A stretch of DNA of 64,000 bases from positions 7,032,417 through 7,096,416 of the forward strand of contig NC_045149.1 of assembly GCF_008831285.2 (NCBI RefSeq). The letters run 5' to 3'. Below, piece by piece: positions 45,381 to 57,510 of this stretch; position 1 is the first letter of the stretch; every line of letters starts with the position of its first letter. A program made the position numbers and the translations under genes. The stretch is from Nymphaea colorata (Eukaryota > Streptophyta > Magnoliopsida > Nymphaeales > Nymphaeaceae). A model generated the notes under the pieces. It did no database searches, was not told the origin of the DNA, and worked only from the letters and a program-made list of their open reading frames with translations.

Positions 45381-45884
45381 TGATTAAAATAACAAAGGCA
45401 AAAAGGCATGGTTTGTTGATGTGCCTTATTTTTAACCTATGGTCATTGTATTGCCTCTTTATTGATGTGACCAAATGGACGATGCGGGTTTATCACATGC
45501 TTTACGTTTTCTATTCTACCTCAATATCAACTCGTTTAATGCATTGGTACGGATACAAATTAAATATATGTATAATGTTTTTGTTAGGAAAAATATCACA
45601 CATTACTTATAAGGTAAGGCAGCAGACGACACTCACAAAAAATGCTTTTTTTGTGAAAATCATGTTTTGTTAAAAATTAGAGAGTGCTTAAGTGACATTC
45701 TAATTTAATTAGGGTGACATCAAAACATCAAACACTAGTTTTTTTTATAAACACTAGTTTTTTTAATGGAGCAAAAAAAACCTTGCCTCCCCTTTTTATT
45801 ACTCATCAAAAACTAGGTTTTGAGTGCGTCATCAAAACACTTCCTTAATGAGTTTTTGAAACCTGATTTGCCTGGTTAGATATA

Positions 45885-46330
45885 GTAGCGTAGCTACATG
45901 TGTGGGCAGTTGCCCACGCCAGCAACAAATTTTTTATTTATTTTTACGTAGATTTCTTACAATTGTTTACTTATTTATGTATGTTGTGTCTCTTCAAAAA
46001 TGAGAATTTATATAACAGTGTTTCATAACAAAAAATTTGTGACTTATTTATGTATGTTGTGTCTCTTCAAAAATGAGAATTTATATAACAAAAAATTTAT
46101 GACTGGTTATATACCCCAATAAAGTTTTCTATGAAAATACATACTGATTTTTAGACATAATGAAACTTTAACTTGGAATAAGTTTGGCTTTATGATCAAA
46201 TTGAAATACCAAAAGTACATATTTTTTGAGTGAGCGAACCAAAATGAAGTTCTCTATGAAAATACACATTGTCTTTTACACATAATCAAACTTTAATTTG
46301 GACTAAGTTTGGTTTTATGATCAAATTGCA
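45885..46330. repeat. Dispersed repeat with internal direct duplications
   Basis: The start (45885-45930) carries AGCGTAGCTACATGTGTGGG and CAGTTGCCCACGCCAGC, the dispersed family also present at 20042 and 24640. Then 45969-46017 and 46042-46090 are a 49-bp direct repeat. The segments 46120-46206 and 46250-46330 are about 85-bp diverged copies ending TTTATGATCAAATTG. Confidence 0.7.
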
Positions 46331-46671
46331 TTATTTGCATACCGGTATGTCTTGGCTTTCTTTTTTTTGCAATAGAGTCCAGAATATATTACTTTTGACC
46401 TCATGTTCTTAGAAATAATTGAATTCGACCCGTGGGTCCTTTCGGGATTAGACTTTCGGCTTTGATTACCGTTTAGATCACGTTTGTTTCTCTTTCCTCT
46501 TTGTCCGTCTCGGGAAGAGGGGGGACAAAAAGGGTGACTGGTGGAGAGGGGAGCGCGTAAAATTACCGCGGTGAAAAGGGGGTTTTGCCCTAATTTTGCC
46601 CTAATTGGCTTTCCTCTGAAACAGTAATCTTCAGAACCCAAGCCCCAATTTCTTTTGAAGTCTTTAATCCT

Positions 46672-46683
46672 AACCCTAGGGTT
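46672..46683. promoter_or_regulatory. Palindromic telo-box AACCCTAGGGTT
   Basis: A perfect 12-bp palindrome made of two inverted telo-box cores (AACCCTA). It lies about 505 nt upstream of the PWWP gene start, in the promoter/leader region. Telo-boxes in plant promoters are known to bind telobox-type Myb/zinc-finger factors; function here is inferred. Confidence 0.4.
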
Positions 46684-47187
46684 GTCCTTCAACCATTGGT
46701 TAAGAGAAAACGTAAGCAGTGGATCCCTCCTCCTCCTTCTCTCCCACCATTTTCACTCTGCAGATGTCGTCCCTCTGCAACGCTGCACATACCTGAAGCT
46801 GCCCACAAGGTGGGGAGCAAGAAATGAGGTTGGAGGGGGGAAAAGAGAGAGAGGGGAGAGATTGGAGGGAAAGAGCTTACATCTCGTCGGCAAGATGTTG
46901 GGTGTTCGGGAAACAGTCAATCTATTATGAGGGGATCACGGAATTTTAAGATTCGAATGGTTTTTTCAGGATTTCCGGGCCACCCTTGTGAAGGAAACGA
47001 CTCTATTTGTTGGATTCTGAAGCAGTACTTGTTGCTCGAGAAGTGGGTTTCTTCACCACTATGTGTTATTTCCATGGGTTTGATGGAGGCTGAGGAAATG
47101 GGTGGTGATTGATCAGATCTGCGCATGTGAGTATTATTTTGGAGGCCTAGCTTTTTTTTCTTGGGGTTTGTTGGATTCACTGGAAGG
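46684..47187. other. Probable promoter and 5' leader of the PWWP gene
   Basis: GA/GC-rich leader-like sequence. It contains upstream ATGs, including a 61-codon frame (46927-47112) that ends 75 nt before the main ATG and would be an upstream ORF if transcribed. No TATA box was identified, and a 5' UTR intron cannot be excluded. Confidence 0.4.
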
Positions 47188-50100
47188 ATGGGAATTCCGG
47201 AGGGCGAGGCGGTGGATTGTGGCGTGGGCACCATAGTTTGGGTGAGGAGAAGAAATGGGTCGTGGTGGCCTGGAAGGATCCTGGGACAGGACGAGCTCTC
47301 GGCGACGCATTTGATGTCACCGAGGTCGGGGACTCCGGTTAAGCTTCTTGGGAGAGAAGATGCGAGCGTGTAATCTCTCTTACTCTCTCTAGCATTCTCT
47401 TTGAGTAGCTGAATTTGATCTTATTTAGTTGTGTGTTTTACTAACCTCTGTCCAAATGCGTTTCGGTGGTTGCGCTCTCTCTCTCTCTCTCTCTGTGGTT
47501 CAGTTCAGGCAGTTGGTACATCGTTTATGCTTTGTACTTTTTGGCGGAATTGTTATCTTGAACTTGTGTTGATTGGACGCCAAAAATGGGTTTAGATGCT
47601 CATTCGTCCTACCGATTCACCAACATCTTTCCGTAACTTTTGATTTTTTCACTTGATTATCCATGTAACTAGAATCTAAGTTTATATGAAAGATGGCTTT
47701 TTTTGGTTATGGTATGTCGGTACCAATTTGTTGTCTTTAGATCAGCAGTGGTGGACTACTGGCACCCTACGGTCGTGCCTTTGAAGGTTTTGCTATCCTG
47801 TGGTTTTGCTTATCTTCCATGATGAAGTATTGTGTTGGTTGGGATAGGTCATGTTAGAACAATTAGTTCAAAATTGCCCATAAAATTAAGGATTGTTACA
47901 ATGCTGACACAATAAATTGGTATCCATTTGGAAGTGTCTTTGAAGCAGTTCAAGGTTCATGTAGCACCATTTTGACGCTTCTGCCACAGCTCTAATATGG
48001 CGAACTTGAAAGTCAAACACAACTACATGGTTGTAGGACTAGTATACCTATTGTACGTATATTCAGTTAATCAAGTTCATCATTATTTCAGGGCCGCCAG
48101 TACTAATTCTCTTTTGAGAACTGCAATGAGTATATAAGTTAAATCTGCTTGACTTGGTTTATCGTCAGACTGATTCCAACACCACATAGTCCAGTATGCT
48201 TTTTCATTAACTGATATTCATGTGGCTTTAATTTTTTTCCTCTGGGGGAAGCCAGACACATTAAAATAATTCCCAAATTGTCTTGGTGAACAGCCATCTC
48301 TATCCAACCTTTTGTACAGCATCTATGTTCTTATTAGGGTATGTGGAGCGTTTTCCTATTGATGCACCGGTTATAAACCACATCTTTCATTGTTCAAAGT
48401 CTGACGAGGAAATGAAGGTTTGTTTTGCAAGAGTTACTGAGTTAGGTCTTTCATAGCTGCATCTTTTCTCGTTATGAGTCCTAAATATTAGATTTGAAAA
48501 AACTAAAACTTTATCCTGTTCTCTCTCTATCTCTTTGTTTAAAATTGCTCTAGGTTAGCTAACTTGCCACTTTGGATTAAAAAAAGGACTTGTTTTTAAG
48601 CCTTCAGTTTTCATTTAATTTGTCTTTAAGAGGTTCTGTGTTTGGAAGTTTCTGTTTTCTGAAAACGGCCCGGGCTTGGGAGTTTTCTAGTTGCCTACAG
48701 TCAGAATTTTTTGTCCTAGATTTTTTTTTTTTCGCTACTAGCTTTCTGGTGTTCAACTACAAGTTTCCATGTCAAATTTTTTGAATGCAAAATATTCATG
48801 AACTCATTTTATACTGATCCATATAATTTCCTTTTTTATATGTTTTGGTTGTTATTGCCCATGACATTGTTTAACTGTACATGTTTGATTATCATGAAAA
48901 CAACTACTTGAAGTTAAAAGAAGTTTTTAGCTGATCTTGTAATGAGCAAGATCTGGGCGAGTGTTTGCATGTTTTTGTGGTGGAACTTTACTGCTTCCAT
49001 CATGTTAAGCAATATCTGGTCAAGTGGAGCCTTAGATGGTGGTTCAATTTTGTTTTATATCTTTGGTGTTTACATACTTCAAGTTTCTATCCTGGAAAAA
49101 TAAGTCCATGTGAATTTGAGAGCCTTCTCATTACTAGACTAACTCAGTGGCAATTCTGGAATTTCCATGAAATAGGTGTGGATGCCTGGTTGGGATTCGA
49201 TATTCTAGTGGCTATTTCTAGTGTTTCTGGAGCTTTTCTTTGGCCAGTTGGATGCTGAACGTTATGGATGAGGTAGTTTAACATATTTTGCCACGTTAAC
49301 ACTAAAAAGCAGGAATCCGAACCTATACTGTACTTTTCTAATATTGTGTGTATATGAGTAATTTCTGACATTTAGGAAATAAATTGAATTAATCGTCTGT
49401 ATGAGTAATTTCTCTACTAAATATATTTAATTGATATTTTGTGTTGCTTTATGTTTAAGTTGAGGATTGGGTTTTCTGTCAGGTAGCATGTGTGCCCCAC
49501 TCTTGGAGTTTATTTTGGATACAAGCACTACTGATATTTGTGGTTTCTTGGTGCCTAAAGATGTAAATATCTTTTAAAAAAATTGTAATGCAATAGGTGC
49601 CAGGCTGGGGATGTAATATTTTCAAAAGGTGCAACAATCATGGAAACGGATCATATTCTTAAATAGATAGTAGCTGTTTCAGGATTTCAGCAATTGTATT
49701 GTAAAAGGTCTATATTTCTTACTGTAGGCTATTTTCCTTCAGAAAAGGAAAATATAACTTTCAAATTTTCTATACATCATAAGATGTTATGATGCCAATG
49801 AGTCCATCTTATGTTCTTCAAGGAACTGCCTTGAAGGGGATAATGAACTAGTGCAACTGCACGTTCTGGTTGAGATGGATAAGAGCTGGTTATGATTGGT
49901 GAGGATCCTCTAACATATCATTCGATATTAAGGAGAATATCCTTAAATGTTTCTTGGGGTATTTCTCTGTTAGGGGTTATACCTGTAAAAATTGGCAGTA
50001 TGAGCTTGGGAAGTTATCACAGGAAACATCCTTGTAGGCAACCAAGGGAGCTATAAGTTAATAACTGTATTGATCAATTCATGATGTGCTTTCAGAAGTA

Positions 50101-51996
50101 GGGGAATATTCTGTTAAGATAAAGCCTCTACCTACGAGGAAGAATCCAGCGCTGTTTGGTGGCAGCTGTTTGACCTACTCGTGGTTTGATGTTTTACAAG
50201 GGAAGTGTGTCTGTTGGTTTTGAAACCAGTGGCATGAATAGATGTTTCTTTTGCATGTGAAATCAAACTGGTTGCTATTTCACAAACGTGTGGAAAGGCT
50301 TTGACTGGATGCAAGTTTTCTGATTTTCTCAGCTATTGGGATCTCTGAGGAATTATGGTTCTGTTTCTAGGCAAATGTTGCTTTTCAGTTTCAGAAACTT
50401 CTCTTGTTTTGTATGATAAAGCATGGTGACAAGATGGTAGCTGAAGTGGAAATGAGAAAGCATGTTGCAGAGGATAGTGTAAAGCTGCTATTTGTGTCAG
50501 AGATGTTGCATGCCTTTTTTGAATTGTTACTGTTGATTTGATGCTATCGCAGTTTTGAATACAGTGTTGACATGCTGTGGAGAACAATTGCAATAAAGTT
50601 TGTTCTTTTGATATTAAGTTACTGTCTTAAATGTTTAACGTGCACATATTTTTTTTTTCAGGGACTGGTACAATCTTGAGAAATCCAAGCGTGTAAAGGC
50701 ATTTCGATGTGGTGAATTTGATGACTGCATTAGAAAGGCTGAATCTTCACAGGGCCTTCCTCCAAAGAAAAGAGAAAAATATGCCCGTCGAGAAGATGCT
50801 ATCCTTCATGCTCTTGAGCTTGAAAAGCTGCAACTTGAGCGGAGGCCACAGAAATATCCTGGTGTCTCTATGTCCGAGAAGAGGATTTCCATGAAAAAGG
50901 ACTTGGAGCACTCTTTCTCTCTTAGGGAAGAGGATTGTAGAGTTACAGCTAGATATATGAATATAAAGTCACAATCCCTTTCTAGAAAGGTGGGGACTTC
51001 TCTTAACAATGAATACAGATCTCCTTTAGCCACACACAAGCTTAAACAGGCAAACCAATTGCACTGGGAAGATGATAATGCTGAAACCATGCCTCGTATG
51101 AGAGGCCTTCAAGACTTTGGCCTTAAGATTGCGCCATCAAAGAGAGCAAATTCTACATTTGCAGCATATGACGGTAACAGAAAAGCTTCTCTATCTCAAA
51201 ATTTCATTCATTCTATATCCCCCACTATTCGTGGTGCTGGAATTGCAAATCAGATAAGCAGCAAGAGAAGTCCTCTTACCACAAAAAAGAAGCGTTCACT
51301 TGGTGGCTTGAGCGAAGAATCTCTTGTTAAAAGACGTGACAGGCGACGTACTCTTGTCCAGGTATTGCAAAGTAGTGCAAAACTACCAGCCAGTCAATCG
51401 TCATTATCTGATGTTGTGAGTCTGCCTATTTTGAGGCCAGAAGAAGCAGCAGAGATGAGTGCTTTGGCCTCCTCAGCAGGTGGAAAAATCCCATCATATA
51501 CTAGTATGGACAGCAAATCATATTTTCCAGATCAAACACAGGCATCAGATCCACAGTTTGGCATGGATAAATCTCTTATCTATCCCAGTTCATTAACAGA
51601 GGACGGGTTGATGGATGATGGAGAATCAGATTCTTGTGAACGAGAGGATGATGGCATTGAGGAGGATCCTGCAGTTCTGTCAGGTTTGGTTCACTAATTT
51701 TTGCGTTAATTATTTGTCCAAGCTCCTTGCTATGTTGCATGCTTAATATTTACCTTTTATTCCAGATGGTTTATATCTGCCAAAGCCTTCAATATTTATT
51801 ATTGTGTTACGTGCTGTGCAATATATTGTGGACTTTGAACTGTTTATCAACATAATGTATCTGGACATTTGCCAAGAATAGCAAGCTAATTTGAAAATGA
51901 TTTGAAATAATCATATGTGATATTTCTTTGTCTGTTTTACTTACTATAATTTGATGTGCTCTTGCACCCGCACCAAACCAACAAAAGAGGAAAAAA

Positions 51997-52054
<58 letters not shown>

Positions 52055-54517
52055 TTGATTAATGAGACAAGCAGAAAGAGCATTAGACCTGATTTTGTTC
52101 ATGTAGACTTAAAAATCAGTTTTTTTGGTTTTTTTTCTTAAGAAGTTAAGTGGATTATTAAAGAAAAAAGATTGACTCCTTAAAAGTAGCCTCTTGTCTG
52201 AAAGAGTTGTTATCCATGTTTTGTACATAATATAGATTTAAGATGAATGCCTGCAATAACAGCTGACAAGTACAAGTGTACACTAGTTGCTTTGGGATCC
52301 ACATTTGAAGCTTCAGTTAATAGTTTTTTAAAGCCACCACCTTCATGTAGTGCACACGTGTTCTTATCTTAATGGTGCAGTTTGTGTAGGTCTACCTTGC
52401 CCTGCGATAGGAGAAGCAAGTTTTTCATCTCAACTGATGAAACCAAGTGACAGTAACCAGGGTACTGAAACTGGATATTTTTTTTAATTAATAAGATGTT
52501 TAGTGAATTGAACATAGAACATGTTAGAACTACATGCAACCACAATAACTTGTGATTACTTCCATGTATTCAAATGACGTTTTGAACGATGAATAATCTG
52601 GCAAGAGACAGTTAGATTGTTGGAAATTGGAATACTATCGTTGGTATTATCACTGAAGAAGCTCAGGTGTTTTGGGGCATCCAATCGTGGTTAGGGGCTG
52701 TTTTACCTTTAAGGAACCTGGGATGATTAATCATCACTTGTTATCTTCTGATATCAACTTCAACATTTTAGATGCATTTATGTCTAAATATAACAGACCT
52801 AGTTGAGAGTTTATATTGATTGCTACCACGAGGGATTTGGAATCATCGACCAACTGTAAATGGTTATGCATCATGAAGATATGTTTATTAATTGGTGTGT
52901 GTTAAGTAACTTATAGAAATAAGATATTTCTTGGAACAATGAAAGTCAAATTGAAGGTTTAACTAAAGCGAAGTAACTCTGAGGTTCTAGAAACCTAAAC
53001 TAGAAATTTAATTGTTGGGTTTGGTAAACCAAAGATAAATAGATCCAGTATCATTGTGAGTTTTTTATATAAATAGAATGTGCTTATGTTAGCGGTGATT
53101 AGTGCATTAGCGAATTTAGTCCTAAAATTTGTGAGGGTATTCTGTTTTTCAGATTTATTTGAACTTCCTAGCTCCCTATTTGTGATTTTGACATGTACAG
53201 GCATGACTGCCTCTTTTTTTTTTCTAGTCATTCTTCTATTTTCTCCAAGGATTCGGTTGTGACTTATTGATGTAATTTTGTCACTACACGTTTAGGTTGA
53301 TTTATCCAATGGTTGCAGCTAGCTCATCTATCATTCTCTTATCAATATTATTTCTTTCTGTTATCATGTCTTGTTATCTTAACTATATTTCTTATGACCT
53401 TTATCGCTGAACAGATACCTCTCAAGTGCTACCTGTTCCTGGATCCAGAAACCATGGCAGATATGTTGGATATGGTTCCTCTGCTTTTCGAGTTAGAGGT
53501 CATCCTGCAAAAATGAGTGCTGAGGATCTAGATGATTCAGGATATTCACGTTATGGATCTTCCTCACATCGTTTCGAGCAACATGCAGCCAATGGCGTGG
53601 ATGGTGTGTCCAAATGGCAGCTAAAAGGAAAACGCAATACGCGTAATCTAGGCAAAAGGCATATGGATATAGCTGATGAAGATTTCTATGAAGCAGAGGA
53701 AAGTGTAATGAGTATGAATTCAAGACCTTGGATATCTCAGGAAGCTTTAGGGGGATACTGGGAAGAATCTGATGAGTGCTTTGATCCAAGACTTTATGCA
53801 TCTGAGCTTGATCCAATGTATGGCAATGAATATGGTCAAGATGGTACCTTCGAATCCATGCTAGTCAATGTTGACCTTAAGGTCCAAGCTAGTTACCAAG
53901 GTGAGCATGTCCCCCTAGTTTCTTTGATGAGCAGACTGAATGGAAAGGCAATAATTGGGCATCCAGTGCAAGTAGAAATATTGGAGGATGGTTCTTCTGA
54001 GTTGCTTCTTGCTGATTCTGGTTTCCGTGATGATTCCAGTGAGAAAAATGAAAGCACACCAGTTCCACCTGTCTGGAGGACAGCAAGACGAACAGCAATG
54101 CAGCGGGTACCAAGGTCTCAGCCTTGTGCACAGGAGAATGAAGAGAGCTTGATACAATGCTCACCTGTTGAGTGCCAACCTCCAGTAAAAAAGCTGAACT
54201 CTGGAAGCACTAGTCACAAGAGTGGGTCAAGGAAAAGCTCGAAGCATGCTAGCCGCAGTAAGAGGTTGTCAAAGAAGCTTTTGAAAAAAGCCTCATTGTC
54301 TAACAAGAAAACTAGGACACTTTCTTCCTTTTCTTCTGAACAGAAAGCTGGTAAGAATGGAAAATTGGATGAGTCAGTAGGTCGAGTAACAACCATCCCC
54401 GTGAAAGCTGTTTTTGATAGGTTAAAAGATTCCTTCACCGTGCCTTCTGCTCATGCATCTGCTAAGAAGGATTTGACAACAGAACCTGATGGACAGAAAA
54501 GTATAGCAGATTCATAG
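47188..54517 (+). CDS. PWWP-domain protein, At1g51745 type
   Basis: Exons 47188-47369, 50662-51683, an optional 52381-52461, and 53415-54517; phases agree (2, 1, 1). The product is 795 aa with the 81-nt exon, 768 aa without. PWWP domains bind methylated histone H3 and DNA, so a nuclear chromatin role is likely (family knowledge). The PWWP core is GTIVWVRRRNGSWWPGRI (SWWP at residues 25-28), continuing across intron 1 into DWYNLEKSKRVKAFRCGEF. A basic linker (SLVKRRDRRR), an acidic stretch (DSCEREDDGIEEDP) and a conserved C-terminal block KWQLKGKRNTRNLGKR, VPLVSLMSRLNGKAIIGHP, PPVWRTARRTAMQR, followed by a Lys/Ser-rich tail, match the remembered plant family. Intron 1 is long (3.3 kb), a common place for plant regulatory signals. 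The ATG at 47188 is chosen as the first in frame and in register with the family. Confidence 0.88.
51999..52053. repeat. (TA)n(GA)n microsatellite in a PWWP intron
   Basis: TA dinucleotides followed directly by GA dinucleotides, between the large second exon and the candidate 81-nt exon. Confidence 0.95.
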
Positions 54518-57320
54518 TCTTTATCCTTCTAGATTCCTAGCCTGCAGGTTATGTGGCTGCTAGTATATGATGGAGGTCTATTCAGAGTGCAGTCAGTCTC
54601 CCACTTGGGGTGAAACAGATGCATAACTCCCACGCCGTCCTGTCTAGGCAAACTTTTGGTTGATTAACCACTTTGGAGGGGAATTCTTCCATGTCTTAAG
54701 CATAATTGCTCGTGTATTTCTGTTGTGGCTTAGGAAGAGTATCAGTAATTTAATCCATTTGCATAAGCCTGAAGGTGGAGTCTCCTGCCATGGCAGGTCG
54801 GTCTCTGCATTTGTTAGCTACAAAACCTTTCTGTATAGTACTCGATGAACATTGAGGGAGGGTCCAAGATCAATTTTTTACGTGGATTGTGGACTAACTG
54901 TCTCCTTGTAAATTACTTCAAACTTTTTTAGCATGTTGATCTAATCTAATTGTGCTTCCAGTGCTGAGTGAGTTGGCAGGATTTTATCATGCCACATTGG
55001 GGGGAAAAAGGCTCCTGTATTTTGTTGGAAATGTCTGCAATATTTCCAACTTATCCTCATAGATATTTGATTTAACAGTATTGCGACATGCAAAGGTTAA
55101 AATTCTGTGATACGTCCCACTTATTTGGTGTTAGAAATGTTGTTAAGGAACCTCTTCAACCTAAAGATTAGTACACTCGAGGGGGTTATTTGATGATGTA
55201 AATACGTGCTAATCATGTTCATGTGCATTGGCACACACTTGCATATTTGGGAGGGTTTGGATGGAGATTGTGGCTTGTATCCTTGCTTGCCCTGCACAGA
55301 AGTATATTTAATCCAATTGATACTCACTACATTCTGCGGATGCCGAAGCTTGTTTTGTTTGAGTTATTGAATGCCAACCGATACAAGACATTTTTTATTC
55401 TGCAACCACTGGTAAGGAAAGATGTGCGCCTGTTCCTTTCGAAAACAGGTGCAACTTGTGATTGTTTACAGGAAAATGTCATGATTGAAATATTGACGCT
55501 GTTGTGCAATTTTTGTGGTTAGAAACTATGGTCCAACTACTCAATAAATCAACCGAACGTAGATGGTACTGAATATGGTATGCATGTTGATGATTATTAA
55601 AAGCTGGTAGATTTGATTTTTGACCAAACTATGAAAGTGCAGTGTTTGCAATTTTTCTGGTAAGTCAACTACTCAATAAATCAACCGATTGTAGGTGGTA
55701 CTGAAATATGGTACGCATATAGATGATACTAAAATCTAGTAGATTTGATTTTTGAACAAAATATGAAAATGTAGTGTTTGATTCATTTGGACCCAAAGAG
55801 CCTGGCAATGACGTCCAAAAGGAATATGCATTTCCGGCATTGGAATCAATTCCAGAGTTTGTGGGTAACGTGTGCTCGTTTCTGCGGCTGTGAAATTGAC
55901 CAATTTGGTTGTGCATGACGCAATGCTGGTGCTATCCTCAAGAGAAGTTGTTAGCAAATATGATTTATAGCTAATGACATATTATAGTATAATAAAATTC
56001 ATTTTCCAAAACACATGATGAATGACCTAGTTACCATTCATATGCCACTCAAGTATGAGGACGTTGAGCCTGCATAATTTAAGAACTAATGTTTCATATT
56101 AGAACGTCAACCAATTTAATCATATAGCCACAGCTGCTACATTCTTTATAGCAAAATGTCATTTGAAATCATTTCATTAAAAAATGGAAGAAGTTCTATA
56201 TATCTTGATGGATTCTCATTCTGCATTAGCGTTTGCTTCCTTTTAGCAAATAATTTGTATGCATTTTTTTGTCACGTTGGGAGTTCAAAATACCAAATCA
56301 ACATCTCTAGATCATTCACCTTGAGCATATAATTCAGCAAGAAACATCCCACTGGTTCTCCGGCGTCGGAAAAAATCTCTACTATAAACATCTTTGACCC
56401 TACAACCGATCATTCATGTTTTGACCATATGTGTATAATCAACGTGCACGTTGGGTAACTCTGGGGTCCCGTAGGCTTTTAGTACTTGCAGCCACTCTTT
56501 AGGAACTTGTTCATCGACTTTATTCACCACATGGGTCCATGCCTGCTCCTGCATCTACTCAAACAAATGAATTCAATATCAATGGAACTATAAAAGCCTA
56601 ATTTCCTCATTTCATCATCAACCTCATGTTCCCGATCATCAAGACGCATAAGTCAAATTCCTGAAGTCAAAGGACGTTTAGATGGCACCCTTAAGAACTC
56701 AGTTTTATAAAAACTTAGTTATATGAAAGCCAACTTTTTTAATGAGTTTTTGACAAACTAGTTTGTCCGTTTATATGATGCGCTCAACACACAGGTGTTT
56801 TTTTTTTTCTTTTGTAACGTAATAACGCAAGAAGGTGAAAACTAAATTTTGTCAAAATGGGTTTGTCAAACCCAGCTTTAGTATTGCTCAAGCACTCCAA
56901 AAATGTGGTTTTGACGCTTTGGAGTGCCATTGAAACAAACTGTAAGGCCCCGAAAAGAATAACGAATCCAAACACAACATGACATGGTACGGGTACTCTA
57001 AGTCTAAGCCGAGTTTTTATTGGATCGGAAACACTATTCCTTAGTTGCTCCTATTCAATCCTCACATGTTTTCCCCTACTATTCAAACACCTCCTTGATA
57101 TCTTTGTTGATATATCATATTTGCCATGCTCAACATTATTAGTATATATATATAAAAAAAGGAGCACATGCTTTTACTTCACTAATGCATTTCTTCGAGG
57201 GCTTGTCCATACTCCTAATTTGGCTCAGGTAGGAAACTATTCAGTATTAATACTATATCAGAAGGAAAAGTTTTTAGATCTACCATTGACCTGGTTGCTT
57301 TTGTTTCTTAAAATTTTCAA
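54518..57320. other. 3' flank of the PWWP gene and intergenic sequence
   Basis: Probable 3' UTR first, then AT-rich DNA. A local duplication (CTACTCAATAAATCAACCGA at about 55538 and 55669, with matching flanks of about 120 bp, 55530-55660 and 55660-55790) is present. No gene is supportable. Confidence 0.5.
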
Positions 57321-57321
57321 T

Positions 57322-57507
57322 AGTCCAGATGGGTACACAGTAGCATCTGCCTCTGCAGGAGATGATGGAGCATTGCGATTCTGGAATGTGTTTGGGAATC
57401 CTGACAAACAAAAAGCCTGTCAGCAAGCCACTTGGGCCATTTGCAATTCTCAAGAGCATGAGCTGAAAACAAAAAAAAAAAAGGATATGATTTTGGATGG
57501 CAAGGTT
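57322..57507 (+). pseudogene. CDC20-type WD40 C-terminal fragment
   Basis: Codons for SPDGYTVASASAGDDGALRF followed by WNVFGNP match the last WD40 blade of plant CDC20/Fizzy proteins, where the family reads SPDG-TVA-AAGDETLRFWNVFG. Here two residues are inserted and the conserved GDETLRFW has become GDDGALRFW. The usual tail ending in Ile-Arg is replaced by a Lys-rich run that reaches a stop at 57510. A splice-acceptor-like TTTTCAATAG precedes it. No upstream WD40 exons are visible, so it is a broken fragment, probably a truncated gene duplication. Confidence 0.75.
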
Positions 57508-57510
57508 TAG

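Larger units (their letters stand above)
40900..46600. other. Divergent intergenic region between GH31 and PWWP genes
   Basis: No gene recognised. The first 250 bases are GH31 promoter. The rest is AT-rich and carries dispersed repeats listed separately (41265-41770, 42113-42447, 42856-43240, 43340-43640, 45030-45380, 45885-46330). Short frames such as 43622-43855 and 45350-45673 on the plus strand are unsupported. Confidence 0.5.
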
